Shown one piece after another: positions 1 to 8,824 of a stretch of 60,192 bases of DNA. Under the pieces are notes generated by a model, which did not search any database, was not told the DNA's origin, and saw nothing but the letters and a program-made list of their open reading frames with translations. The stretch spans positions 1 through 60,192 of the forward strand of contig CALJUL010000036.1 in assembly GCA_937975725.1 (NCBI GenBank), written 5' to 3'. Numbering within the stretch: the first letter of the stretch is position 1; each line of letters begins with the position of its first letter. This DNA is from an uncultured Pseudoxanthomonas sp. GTDB lineage: Bacteria; Pseudomonadota; Gammaproteobacteria; Xanthomonadales; Xanthomonadaceae. Made by a program: the position numbers and the translations under genes.

Positions 1-70
1 CCTTGATCTTCCCCGGCGGGGATTGCCGGTGATACTCCAGCGCCGCTTGCTTCAGATCTTCATTCGTCAT
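1..70 (-). CDS. maeB: NADP-dependent malic enzyme, N-terminal fragment
   Basis: Only the first 23 codons are in the window; the gene runs off the left edge. The peptide begins MTNEDLKQAALEYHR and continues QSPPGKIK, which resembles the N-terminus of large (MaeB-type) malic enzymes, which oxidatively decarboxylate malate to pyruvate. The start is the ATG at 70. A -10-like TAGAAT lies about 40 bases upstream on the same strand (111-116). The assignment rests on recognising a short N-terminal signature, so the family call is likely but not proven. Confidence 0.65.
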   Translation of the reverse strand, partial: MTNEDLKQAALEYHRQSPPGKIK

Positions 71-110
71 TGTGGAACCGGTGCCTGTGATGAAGCCGGG
101 AATGGCGGGA

Positions 111-116
111 ATTCTA
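111..116 (-). promoter_or_regulatory. Candidate -10 box for the malic enzyme gene
   Basis: TAGAAT on the minus strand, matching the TAnnnT core of sigma-70 -10 elements, about 40 bases before the malic enzyme ATG. No convincing -35 hexamer was found 17 bases upstream. Confidence 0.3.
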
Positions 117-187
117 CCCGTTCCCCACCATCGCCGGGCCCGCGGGGATTGCGGCGGCGCACCACGAAACACACGCACGATGTGCTG

Positions 188-1534
188 TCAGGGCGCTTCG
201 AAACGGCAGTCGTCGCGCTTTTCCGACACGGCGCTGCACGTGCGCGCGAACGCGCCTGCGTCCGGCCGCGTGCCGGTGTCGAGCCAGCGTTCCAGCACGC
301 GCAACGCGGTGAGACAGGTCGCGTCCCGCAGGCGGCTGTGGTCATTCTCGTCGGTGGTCGCCTGCAACAGCAGGCGATCGCGCCCCGCCGCGCGCACGGT
401 GGCGGCATATGCGGCATCCGCCTCATGCGATACCACCGGATCGTGCCGCGCATGCACCGTCACCGTGGGCCCCACGATCAGGCCGGACAGATCGGCGTCG
501 TAGCCCAGCGCAGCCAGCGCGTCAGGATCGGCGGCGAAGCGTTCGACGCCCGCGTTCAAGGCTTCGTCGTCGTGCGAACCGCGGTACACGGTGCGCGCGT
601 TGTCGAACGGATTGCGGCCGCCCAGGCGCTTCTGCACCAGGTCGCGGAAGTGGAACGTGCCCCAGGCCAGGTGCGCGACCAGTTGCCGCTCGGCCACGCC
701 GGTCACCGCCAGGATGTCGCGCAACCGCGCAGCCTGCGCGGGCGTGCGCCGCGCCGGCGGCGTGTCGACGCCGGTGCAGGCGTCGACGCGCGCGCGCAGT
801 TCGTCGCGGGTCATGCGCGCGTCGGCCGGCAGGCCCTGCCACAGCGGGTACTGCGGTTCGTCCGGCGCCGGGTGATTGCGGCAGTAGTACTGGTAGACCG
901 CGCGCAGGTCGGCGCGGAAACCGTAGCCGCGCGTGCCGCCGTAGAGCAGGCCGTTGGTGGACAGCACGCCGTCGTAGTTCGCGCGCCCGTCGAGATCGAG
1001 CGCGTACAGCTCGGCCGCCTTCGCCGCCACGTTGCCGCCCCAGGACTGGCCGTGCAGCAGCGTGCGTTCGGGCCGGCCCCAGCGCGCCCAGAACACGCGC
1101 CGGGCATGGTCCGTGTCGGCCGCCGCCATGCGCACGCCGTAGCCGCCGCGGCGGTAGGTGGTGCCGATCCACGCATAGCCTGCGCGCACCATCACCGCGA
1201 AGCGGTCCAGGTCTTCGGCCGAGTCGCCGGCCTGCGGCGCGCCCAGGCGCGGGCCGCCGTGCGCGTGCACGATCAACCGCCGGTTCCATGCGCGCGGCAT
1301 CGCCACCAGCAGCCAGGCGCCGTGCGCGTCGCGCCCTTCGTGGCAGTCGGCCTGCGCGGCCACCGTCGCCGGGCACGGCACGGGCGCGAACGCCACGTCC
1401 ATGCCGGCCCCGGCAGCCACGTCCGCGGCCTCGCCAACGACCGGGGACACGGCCGTCGCGAACGCAGGCGCCGCGACGGCCGCCAGCATGGCGGCCAGCC
1501 AGCATTCCTTCCAGCGATGGCTGATCCCGGGCAT
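188..1534 (-). CDS. Exported alpha/beta-hydrolase (serine hydrolase)
   Basis: A 448-residue protein with an N-terminal signal peptide (about residues 12-27, ending AFA). It has an alpha/beta-hydrolase core: an oxyanion-hole HAHGGP at about 90-95, the nucleophile elbow HGQSWGG with Ser164, a late ARHDPVV segment that could supply the acid, and NDHSRL that could supply the catalytic His. Four Cys suggest periplasmic disulfides. A strong GAGGAGG ribosome site precedes the ATG, and the start lies 16 bases after the stop of the TonB-dependent receptor. It is therefore probably co-transcribed with the receptor and processes a ligand before or after outer-membrane uptake. The substrate (ester or peptide) cannot be read from sequence. 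Confidence 0.75.
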   Translation of the reverse strand: MPGISHRWKECWLAAMLAAVAAPAFATAVSPVVGEAADVAAGAGMDVAFAPVPCPATVAAQADCHEGRDAHGAWLLVAMPRAWNRRLIVHAHGGPRLGAPQAGDSAEDLDRFAVMVRAGYAWIGTTYRRGGYGVRMAAADTDHARRVFWARWGRPERTLLHGQSWGGNVAAKAAELYALDLDGRANYDGVLSTNGLLYGGTRGYGFRADLRAVYQYYCRNHPAPDEPQYPLWQGLPADARMTRDELRARVDACTGVDTPPARRTPAQAARLRDILAVTGVAERQLVAHLAWGTFHFRDLVQKRLGGRNPFDNARTVYRGSHDDEALNAGVERFAADPDALAALGYDADLSGLIVGPTVTVHARHDPVVSHEADAAYAATVRAAGRDRLLLQATTDENDHSRLRDATCLTALRVLERWLDTGTRPDAGAFARTCSAVSEKRDDCRFEAP

Positions 1535-1550
1535 CGCGCCTGCGTCCTCC

Positions 1551-4500
1551 TCAGAACGAACGGCTGATGTTGACGTACCAGTAACGGCCCCACGGATTGT
1601 GCAACGAACCGCGGTAGCCGCCGTCGGCCAGCGACGGGCCTTCGTCGGTCAGGTCGCGCACGCCCAGGCGCACCGTCGTGCTGTCCGGAAAGCGGTACTG
1701 GCCGTACAGGTTGTGCAGCAGGCGGTCGTCCACCACCCACGGGTCGCCCGACACGCCCAGTAGTTGCGGCTGCTCGAACGAGCTCATGTACTGCGCCGAA
1801 TAGCCCGCGCGCCACGGCCCCTTGCTCCAGGTCAGCGAGCCGGTCGCGCGCCATTCCGGGCGGCCGTTCTGGCCGATCAGCCGGGTCGGGTCGGGCAGCG
1901 GCGTCAGCGGGTCGATGGTGCCGGCCTCGCGCGCGGCGTACAGCGCGTTGACGATGTCGCCCGGGTCGCGGGTGAATTCCAGCAGCCGGGTCGCGGTGAC
2001 GTTGGCGCTGAAGTTGCCGAAGCGCGTGCGCCGCAGCGACCAGTCCAGCGCCACGTCCAGGCCGCCGGCGGTCTGCGGTTGCAGGTTGATGAAGCGGTCG
2101 CTGATCGCGGTGACCTGGCCGACCGGGTCGATGCCGGTGCCGGCGAAGAAATCGATGTCCTCCTGCGTCGGCGCCGCGCGTATCACCAGCGGATTGGCGC
2201 CGCCCTGCACGCGCTCCAGGTAGTCCAGCGTCAGCGCGGTCTGCGCGCCCAGCAGGCCGACGATGCGCTCCTGCTTGATCCGCCAGCGGTCCACGGTCAG
2301 GGTGAAGCGGCCGAAGCGCTCGGGGATGAACTTCGGCTGGAACACCACGCCGTAGGAGGTGTTGGTGCTCTCCTCCGGCTCCAGGTCCGGGTTGCCGGCC
2401 ACCAGTAGCGACACGCCGGCGGTGTTCTGCCCGCACGCGCTGAACGAGGCGATGCGGCCGGCGCGCAGGTCGGCTTCGCAGCGCACGTGGTCCATGCCGC
2501 TGGCCAGGCGCGCGTACTGGGTGGCGTTGGTCTGCTCCAAGTTGGGCGCGCGGAAGCCTTCGGAATACGAACCGCGCAGGCGTACGCCGTCCACCACGTC
2601 CCAGGCCAGCGCGATCTTGGGCTTGGCCACCGAACCGAAATCGGAATAGTGCTCGTAGCGCCCGGCCAGTTGCATGTCCAGCCGGTGCACCAGCGGCACG
2701 TCCATGTCCGGCGACACCAGCGGCACCGCGAACTCGACGTAGGCCGAGCCGACGTTGCGCGAACCGTGCGTGTCCGGGTTGGGGCTGACCGCGGCCACGT
2801 TGCTGGGGTTGGTCGCACCGGTGACCATGTCGGTGAAGGTATGGGTGCCGTCGAGATTGGCGTCGCGGTCGTCGCGCTGGGTCTCGCGGCGCGCCTCGGC
2901 GCCGAAGGCGATGCCGACGTCGCCGGCCGGCAGCGCGAACAGGTCGCCGCGGCTCATCTTGAAGTCGGCCATCGTCAGCGTGGTGCGCGACTTGCGCACC
3001 AGGTCGAACACGATGCCGTCGATGGCCGCCTGCGAACTGGGCGAGCAATCGTTGTGCGTGGGCGTGGCCGCGCAGCCGCCGCTGAACGGGTTGTAGGCGT
3101 CCGGCGTGGCCAGGGCCAACTGCTGTTGCAGCTTGGTCATGTCGATGTTCGGCGAACGGTCCTCGGCCTCGGCCTCGGAATAGACCAGCGCCGTCTCCCA
3201 GTCGAAGCCGCGCCACTGGCCGCGCAGGCCGCCGACGAAGCGCGCCTGGTAGTTCTCCACCCGCACGCGCTGGAAGCCCGCGTCGACGTAACGGTAGTTG
3301 GCCAACTGCACCGGCAGGCCGGCGGCCGGCACGTTGGTCAGCCCGGGCAGGCGGTTGGGGTTGGGCGTGCCGTCGGGCAGCGTGGCCGCACCGAACGGAT
3401 TCCAGTAGTTGCTGGCCGGGATCCACAGGCTGTTGAGGTTGACCACCGGCGGCTGCGTGGCCTCGCTGACCGCGTTGTAGTAGCCGGCCTCGCCGAACGC
3501 CTCCACGCCGGAGGACAGCTCGACGTGACCGGTCAGGTACAGGTTCACGCGCTCCACCGACGGCCGCACCGTGGTGCCGTAACGCGTGTCGTAGCGCATC
3601 TCGCGGTTGGTGGTGTTGAAGTTGTGGTTGCCGCTGGCCAGGCACAGACCGTTGCCCAGGCTGACGCCGCAGCCGAAGCTCTCCGGCTGCACGCGGAACG
3701 CGCCGGCGGTGTTGGTCACCGCGGTGCCGTTGGAGCGGATCACCGCGCGCGGGCCCACGCTCAGGCGCGCCCACGGCGTGTGCGAGGAGCGCCCGTCCAG
3801 CCCGGTCAGGCCGGCGAAGTCCGGGTAATCGGCGAACAGCGGGCGCAGGTCGTCGGATGCGGTGAAGTCCTGGTCCGCCGCCCACAGCGCCGAGCGGTCC
3901 ACGTAGTTCAGGAACACCGAGACGTTGCCGCGATCGAAGTTCTTGCCGGCGAATATGTTCGCCTCCAGCTCGTGCATGCGCGTGCCTTCGGCGCTGCCGT
4001 AGCGGGCGCTGGCGGTGACGCCGTCGAAGTCGGTCTGCAGCACCGTATTGACCACGCCGGCCACCGCGTCGGCGCCGTAGATGGCGGCCGCGCCGTCCAG
4101 CAGGATCTCCATGCGGTCCAGGCCCGAGACCGGGATGGCGTTGGAGTTGAAGCTCTGCACCGGCACCGTGCCGGTGTCGGAAGTGCCCTGGCTGGTCGGG
4201 TGCTGCACCAGCCGGCGCCCGTTGAGCAGCACCAGGGTGTTGCCCACGCCCAGCGAGCGCAGGTTGACCGAGTTGACGTCACCGCGCGCGGCGTTGCTGG
4301 TCTGCGGATTGTTGGAGGCGTCGAACAGCACGTCGCCCATCTGCGGGATGGTGCGGAACAGTTCGTCGCCGGACACGGCGCCGGCGGCGTCGATCTGCTC
4401 GGCGCCGACCACCATCACCGGCAGCGCGTCGGTGGTCGCGGCGCCGCGGATGTGCGAGCCGACCACCACCACCTTGTCCAGGTTGGTGGCGTCGTCGGCC

Positions 4501-4631
4501 GGCGCAGCTTCGGCCTGCGGGGCGGGCCCGGCCGGTGCCGGTGCCTGCTGCGCGGCGGCGGCCTGGATCGCGGCCAGCAGGGCCAGGGTCAAGCAGCTCC
4601 GCAGCGGCGCGGAACGTGGGTTGCTGCGCAT
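1551..4631 (-). CDS. TonB-dependent outer-membrane receptor
   Basis: A 1026-residue protein. The signal peptide (about 1-27) is followed by a Pro/Ala-rich linker, then the TonB-box/plug region starting near LDKVVVVGSHI, and a plug with GADAVAGVVN typical of the family. A long beta-barrel ends in the terminal Phe of outer-membrane proteins (ISRSF). The large size with NTNPQT/NRNP-like loops resembles the Xanthomonad and Caulobacter receptors for carbohydrates or peptides rather than classic siderophore receptors. A GAGGAGGGA ribosome site precedes the ATG. It lies 37 bases downstream of the DctA-type symporter and 16 bases upstream of an exported hydrolase, so the three probably act on one nutrient. 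The ligand is unknown. Confidence 0.92.
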   Translation of the reverse strand: MRSNPRSAPLRSCLTLALLAAIQAAAAQQAPAPAGPAPQAEAAPADDATNLDKVVVVGSHIRGAATTDALPVMVVGAEQIDAAGAVSGDELFRTIPQMGDVLFDASNNPQTSNAARGDVNSVNLRSLGVGNTLVLLNGRRLVQHPTSQGTSDTGTVPVQSFNSNAIPVSGLDRMEILLDGAAAIYGADAVAGVVNTVLQTDFDGVTASARYGSAEGTRMHELEANIFAGKNFDRGNVSVFLNYVDRSALWAADQDFTASDDLRPLFADYPDFAGLTGLDGRSSHTPWARLSVGPRAVIRSNGTAVTNTAGAFRVQPESFGCGVSLGNGLCLASGNHNFNTTNREMRYDTRYGTTVRPSVERVNLYLTGHVELSSGVEAFGEAGYYNAVSEATQPPVVNLNSLWIPASNYWNPFGAATLPDGTPNPNRLPGLTNVPAAGLPVQLANYRYVDAGFQRVRVENYQARFVGGLRGQWRGFDWETALVYSEAEAEDRSPNIDMTKLQQQLALATPDAYNPFSGGCAATPTHNDCSPSSQAAIDGIVFDLVRKSRTTLTMADFKMSRGDLFALPAGDVGIAFGAEARRETQRDDRDANLDGTHTFTDMVTGATNPSNVAAVSPNPDTHGSRNVGSAYVEFAVPLVSPDMDVPLVHRLDMQLAGRYEHYSDFGSVAKPKIALAWDVVDGVRLRGSYSEGFRAPNLEQTNATQYARLASGMDHVRCEADLRAGRIASFSACGQNTAGVSLLVAGNPDLEPEESTNTSYGVVFQPKFIPERFGRFTLTVDRWRIKQERIVGLLGAQTALTLDYLERVQGGANPLVIRAAPTQEDIDFFAGTGIDPVGQVTAISDRFINLQPQTAGGLDVALDWSLRRTRFGNFSANVTATRLLEFTRDPGDIVNALYAAREAGTIDPLTPLPDPTRLIGQNGRPEWRATGSLTWSKGPWRAGYSAQYMSSFEQPQLLGVSGDPWVVDDRLLHNLYGQYRFPDSTTVRLGVRDLTDEGPSLADGGYRGSLHNPWGRYWYVNISRSF

Positions 4632-4668
4632 CGTTCAGTCCCTCCTCTGAGACGTGGCGTGGCCGGCG

Positions 4669-6024
4669 TCAGTCGGCCGTGAGTCGTGTCGGGTCGCCGG
4701 GACCGGCGGCCGGGTCCGGCGCGGCGGCGATGGGCGCGGGCGGACCGCCCAGCGCGCGCGCCAGCGCGGCGCGGTCGAGCGCGCCTTCCCAGCGCGCGAC
4801 CACCAGCGTGGCCACCGCATTGCCGGTGAAATTGGTCAGCGAGCGGCACTCGCTCATGAAGCGGTCCACGCCCAGGATCAGCGCCATGCCCGCCACGGGC
4901 ACTTCCGGCACCACCGCCAGCGTCGCCGCCAGGGTGATGAAACCGGCGCCGGTCACGCCGGCCGCGCCCTTCGAACTGAGCATCGCGACCAACAGCAGCA
5001 TGATCTGGTGGCCCAGGCTCAGCTCGGTGTTGGTGGCCTGGGCGATGAACAGCGCGGCCAGGGTCATGTAGATGTTGGTGCCGTCCAGGTTGAACGAGTA
5101 GCCGGTGGGCACGACCAGGCCGACCACCGACTTCGCCGCGCCGGCGCGCTCCATCTTCTCCATCAGCGACGGCAGCGCGGATTCGGACGAGGACGTGCCC
5201 AGCACCAGCAGCAGTTCCGCCTTCAGGTAGCGGATCAGGCGGAAGATCGAGAACCCGCACCACCACGACACCAGGCCGAGGATCACGACCACGAACAGCA
5301 GCGAGGTCAGGTAGAACGACCCCACCAGCCACGCCAGGTTGACCAGCATGCCCACGCCGTACTTGCCGATGGTGAAGGCGATGGCGCCGAACGCACCGAT
5401 CGGCGCGGCACGCATCAGGATGTGCACCAGCCGGAACACCGGCGCGGTCAGCGCTTCCAGCAGCGCCAGCACCGGGCGACCCTTCTCGCCGACCAGCGCC
5501 AGCGACAGGCCGAACAGCACCGAGACGAACAGCACCTGCAGGATGTTGTCGCCGACGAACGGGCTGACCAGCGTCTTCGGGATCACGTCCAGCAGGAAGC
5601 CGACCAGGGTCAGCTCGTGCGATTTCTGCACGTAGCCCTGCACCGCCGACTGGTCCAGGTCGGCCGGGTTGATGTTCATGCCGGCGCCAGGCTGCACCAC
5701 GTGCGCCACCACCATGCCCACCACCAGCGCCAGCGTGGAGAAGAACAGGAAGTAGGCCATCGCCTTGGCGAACACCCGCCCTACCGAGCGCAGGTGGGTC
5801 ATGCCGGCGATGCCGGTGACGATGGTCAGGAAGATCACCGGCGCGATGATCATCTTCACCAGCTTGATGAAGGCGTCGCCCAGCGGCTTCATCGCCTCGG
5901 CCAGCGCCGGCTCGAAATGGCCCAGCAGCGCGCCCAGCACGATCGCCACGATCACCTGGAAATAGAGCTGCCGGTACAGCGGCTGGCGCGGCGGCGGCGC
6001 GGCGGGCGGATCGGCCAGGTGCAT
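4669..6024 (-). CDS. dctA: DctA/GltP-type dicarboxylate or glutamate:cation symporter
   Basis: A 451-residue inner-membrane protein of the DAACS family. Diagnostic motifs are present in order: the serine-rich re-entrant loop SSSESALPSLMEKM, the cation/substrate motif SFNLDGTNIYMT, TGAGFITLAATL, and the final DRFMSECRSLTNFTGNA. The ATG at 6024 is chosen because GGAG lies 9 bases upstream and the first transmembrane helix follows shortly. It takes up C4-dicarboxylates or acidic amino acids by symport. It heads an operon with the TonB receptor and hydrolase, and is divergent from a hybrid kinase whose sensor looks like DctB. That favours a carboxylate substrate, though glutamate or aspartate cannot be excluded. 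Confidence 0.88.
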   Translation of the reverse strand: MHLADPPAAPPPRQPLYRQLYFQVIVAIVLGALLGHFEPALAEAMKPLGDAFIKLVKMIIAPVIFLTIVTGIAGMTHLRSVGRVFAKAMAYFLFFSTLALVVGMVVAHVVQPGAGMNINPADLDQSAVQGYVQKSHELTLVGFLLDVIPKTLVSPFVGDNILQVLFVSVLFGLSLALVGEKGRPVLALLEALTAPVFRLVHILMRAAPIGAFGAIAFTIGKYGVGMLVNLAWLVGSFYLTSLLFVVVILGLVSWWCGFSIFRLIRYLKAELLLVLGTSSSESALPSLMEKMERAGAAKSVVGLVVPTGYSFNLDGTNIYMTLAALFIAQATNTELSLGHQIMLLLVAMLSSKGAAGVTGAGFITLAATLAVVPEVPVAGMALILGVDRFMSECRSLTNFTGNAVATLVVARWEGALDRAALARALGGPPAPIAAAPDPAAGPGDPTRLTAD

Positions 6025-6107
6025 GCGGGGACTCCGGAACGGGCGGCGCCACCGGGCCCGGTGGCCGGCATGTTGTACCCCCGCATGGCTGCGGCACCGA
6101 TAACCTA

Positions 6108-6119
6108 TTGGTACTAGCC
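6108..6119 (+). promoter_or_regulatory. Candidate response-regulator operator, copy 1
   Basis: TTGGTACTAGCC in the divergent promoter between dctA and the hybrid kinase. The identical 12-mer occurs in the response-regulator promoter (10424-10435, minus strand), in the same orientation relative to the gene it precedes. Here it ends 24 bases before the kinase -10 box; there the distance is 25 bases. The centre is about 43 bases upstream of the predicted leaderless start, a usual activator position. Confidence 0.55.
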
Positions 6120-6143
6120 GGCACGGATGCCCTGGCGCGCCCG

Positions 6144-6149
6144 TAGACT
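6144..6149 (+). promoter_or_regulatory. -10 box of the hybrid kinase gene
   Basis: TAGACT followed by seven bases and then the ATG at 6157. Transcription would start at or next to the A of the ATG, suggesting a leaderless mRNA. The same arrangement (GAGACT, seven bases, ATG) precedes the response regulator. Confidence 0.45.
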
Positions 6150-6156
6150 GCGCCCC

Positions 6157-8802
6157 ATGCTGCACGCCCGCCGCCACCGCCAGACCCTGCTGGTCCTGCT
6201 GTCCATCCTCGGCGGCACCGTGCTTGCCATGGCGCTGGCCTACCACTGGGCCGGCACTCGCGCGCTGCACGAGGAAACCGCCCAGCTCGACCGCCAGCTC
6301 GACCTGCACGCGCAGGCCCTGCAACAGCGCATCGACCGCTACCGCACCCTGCCGCAGGTGCTGGCGCAGGACCCGGACCTGCGCGACGCGCTGTCCGCGC
6401 CGGTGGACGACGCCCGCCGCGACGCCCTGAACCGGCGCCTGGAAGACGCCAACGGCGTGACCCGCTCGTCCACGCTGACGCTGATCGACCGCCGCGGCGT
6501 GGCGCTGGCCGCCAGCAACTGGCGCGAGCCCGCCAGCAACGTCGGCGAGGACTACAGCTTCCGCCCCTACGTGAAGCAGGCGCTGCGCGACGGCCAGGGC
6601 CAGTTCTACGGCATCGGCCTGACCACCGGCGAGCCGGGCTATTTCCTCTCGCAGGCCATCAGCGGCCGCGACGGCGCCGTGGCCGGGCTGGTCGTCATCA
6701 AGATCGACCTGGACGCGCTGGAACAGGAATGGCTGCAGACGCCGGACATCGTGCTGGTCAGCGACGCGCACGGGGTGATCTTCCTCGCCAGCCGCGACGC
6801 CTGGCGCTACCGCACGCTCACCGCGCTGACGGAGGAGGAACGGCGCGAACTGGCCGCCACCCGCCAGTACGCGCGGCAACGGCTCGCGCCGCTGCGGTTG
6901 CAGGACCTGGCCGCGCCGCGCGACGGCGCGCGCCGCGTGCAGTTGTCCGACCCGCCACTGGCCGGCGCGGTGTTGTGGCAGTCGATGGCCCTGCCCGAGG
7001 AAGGCTGGCAACTGCATCTGCTGCACGACGCCTCGGCGGTCGCGGCGGCGGGCCGCGGCGCGGCGCTGGCCGCCGGCGGCGGCTGGCTGGCGCTGGCGTT
7101 CCTGGCGCTGTTCGTGCAGCAACGCCGCCGCCTGTCCGCGCTGCGCCAGCGCAGCCGCGCCGAACTGGAAGCGGTGCTGCAGCAGCACGCGCGCGAACTG
7201 CGCACCGCCCAGGACGGCATCGTCGAGGCCGCGCGGCGTGCCGACGCCGGCCTGAGCCGCAGCCTGGAGCACCTGCCGCAGGGCGTGGTCATCATCGACG
7301 CCGAGCTGCGCCTGGTGGCGTGGAACTCGCGCTACGTCGAACTGTTCCGCTTCCCGCCGGAACTGCTGCGCGTGGGCCAGCCCATCCGCGACCTGTTCCG
7401 TTACAACGCCGGCCGCGGCCTGCTGGGGTCGGGGCCGATGGAGGACGCCATCGAGCGCCGCCTGGCCCACCTGCGCAGCGGCAAGCCGCACCTGCGCGAG
7501 AGCGAGAAGGAGGACGGCACCGTGCTGGAGATCCGCGGCAACCCGCTGCCGGACGGCGGCTTCGTTACCAGCTACGCCGACATCACCAGCTACAAGAACG
7601 CCGCGCGCGAACTGCGCTCGCTGGCCGACGCGCTGGAACGCAGGGTGGAGGAGCGCACGCGCGCGCTGGCCGCGGCCAAGCAGGAGGCAGAGAACGCCAA
7701 CCGCTACAAGACCCGCTTCGTCGCCTCGGCCGTGCACGACCTGCTGCAACCGCTCAACGCCGCGCGCATGTTCGTCTCCGCGCTGCGCGGGCGGCTGCAC
7801 GAGGACGAGGCCCGGCGCATCGCCGACCACGTGGACAACGCGCTGGCCGCGCAGGACGCCATCCTCAACAGCCTGCTGGACATCTCGCGGCTGGAATCCG
7901 GCGCGCTGCCCACGCATGTGCGCGATTTCGCGCTGGAACCGCTGCTGGAAACCCTGGGCCGCGAATTCGGCATGCTGGCGCAGGACCGCGGCCTGGCGCT
8001 GGCGCGCGTGCCGACCCGCGCCACCGTGCGCAGCGACGAAGCGCTGCTGCGGCGCATCCTGCAGAACTTCCTGTCCAACGCGATCCGCTACACGCCGCGC
8101 GGCCGCGTGCTGCTGGGCGTGCGCCGGCGCGGCGGCCTGCTGCGCATCGAGGTGCACGACCAGGGGCCGGGCATCCCGGACAGCCTGCAGGCGGAGATCT
8201 TCGAGGAATTCCGCCGCCTCAACGACGGCGTGGCCAACGACCGCGGCGCCGGCCTGGGACTGGCCATCGTCGAGCGCATCGGCCGCCTGCTCGGCCACCG
8301 CATCGGCCTGCGCTCGCGCCTGGGCCACGGCAGCGTGTTCTGGGTGGAACTGCCGCGCGGCACGGCGGACGCGGCCGCCGGCGAATGCGCGCCGCCGCCG
8401 CCCGAACCCGACGACGGCTCGCCGCTGCGCGGCCGCCGCGTGTGGTGCGTGGACGACGACCCGCGCGTCTGCGAGGCCACGCGCGCGCTGCTGCAACGCT
8501 GGGAATGCGAGGTCGAGCTGGCCGCCGGGCCCGCCGAAGCGCTGGCCGTCGCGGCGCCGGGGCAGGCGCCGGACCTGCTGCTGCTCGACGTGCGCCTGGG
8601 CGATACCGACGGGCCCACCGTGTACGCGGACCTGTGCGCACGCTGGGGCGCCGCGCCCCCGGTGATCCTGGTCACCGCCGAGCGCGACGAAGCGCTGCGC
8701 GCGCGGGCGCAGGAGAACGGCTGGGACTTCCTCGCCAAGCCGGTGAAGCCGGCGGCGCTGCGCGCGCTGATGACCCAACTGCACGTGCGCCGCGCGCGCT
8801 GA
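6157..8802 (+). CDS. Hybrid sensor histidine kinase with DctB-like sensor
   Basis: An 881-residue membrane kinase. TM1 is at about 7-30. A periplasmic double-PAS/dCache-like sensor spans about 31-290 and resembles DctB (GQFYGIG, EPGYFLSQ, then VLVSDAHGVIFLAS). TM2 is at about 300-320, followed by a PAS-like domain at about 365-480 and an HisKA domain with His527 in AVHDLLQPLNAARM. The ATPase domain contains NFLSNAIRYT, and a C-terminal receiver carries Asp811 (LLLDVRLG). The ATG at 6157 is preferred over 6127 because TAGACT sits seven bases ahead of it, giving a leaderless start. It probably senses a small carboxylate and signals to the LuxR-type regulator at 9744-10385. The AEC transporter gene follows after 22 bases. 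Confidence 0.87.
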   Translation: MLHARRHRQTLLVLLSILGGTVLAMALAYHWAGTRALHEETAQLDRQLDLHAQALQQRIDRYRTLPQVLAQDPDLRDALSAPVDDARRDALNRRLEDANGVTRSSTLTLIDRRGVALAASNWREPASNVGEDYSFRPYVKQALRDGQGQFYGIGLTTGEPGYFLSQAISGRDGAVAGLVVIKIDLDALEQEWLQTPDIVLVSDAHGVIFLASRDAWRYRTLTALTEEERRELAATRQYARQRLAPLRLQDLAAPRDGARRVQLSDPPLAGAVLWQSMALPEEGWQLHLLHDASAVAAAGRGAALAAGGGWLALAFLALFVQQRRRLSALRQRSRAELEAVLQQHARELRTAQDGIVEAARRADAGLSRSLEHLPQGVVIIDAELRLVAWNSRYVELFRFPPELLRVGQPIRDLFRYNAGRGLLGSGPMEDAIERRLAHLRSGKPHLRESEKEDGTVLEIRGNPLPDGGFVTSYADITSYKNAARELRSLADALERRVEERTRALAAAKQEAENANRYKTRFVASAVHDLLQPLNAARMFVSALRGRLHEDEARRIADHVDNALAAQDAILNSLLDISRLESGALPTHVRDFALEPLLETLGREFGMLAQDRGLALARVPTRATVRSDEALLRRILQNFLSNAIRYTPRGRVLLGVRRRGGLLRIEVHDQGPGIPDSLQAEIFEEFRRLNDGVANDRGAGLGLAIVERIGRLLGHRIGLRSRLGHGSVFWVELPRGTADAAAGECAPPPPEPDDGSPLRGRRVWCVDDDPRVCEATRALLQRWECEVELAAGPAEALAVAAPGQAPDLLLLDVRLGDTDGPTVYADLCARWGAAPPVILVTAERDEALRARAQENGWDFLAKPVKPAALRALMTQLHVRRAR

Positions 8803-8824
8803 CGACCGGAGCGATGCTTAGCCC

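Noticed and set aside
2487..4682. Long open frames opposite the TonB receptor and similar ones opposite most genes
   Set aside because: They are Arg/Ala/Pro/His-rich with no recognisable motifs and lie fully antisense to well-supported genes. High GC content removes stop codons and makes such frames common.
4669..8784. A minus-strand frame that would fuse the DctA symporter to about 900 extra N-terminal residues
   Set aside because: The extra part is antisense to the hybrid kinase. The ATG at 6024 has a ribosome site and starts the family-length protein.
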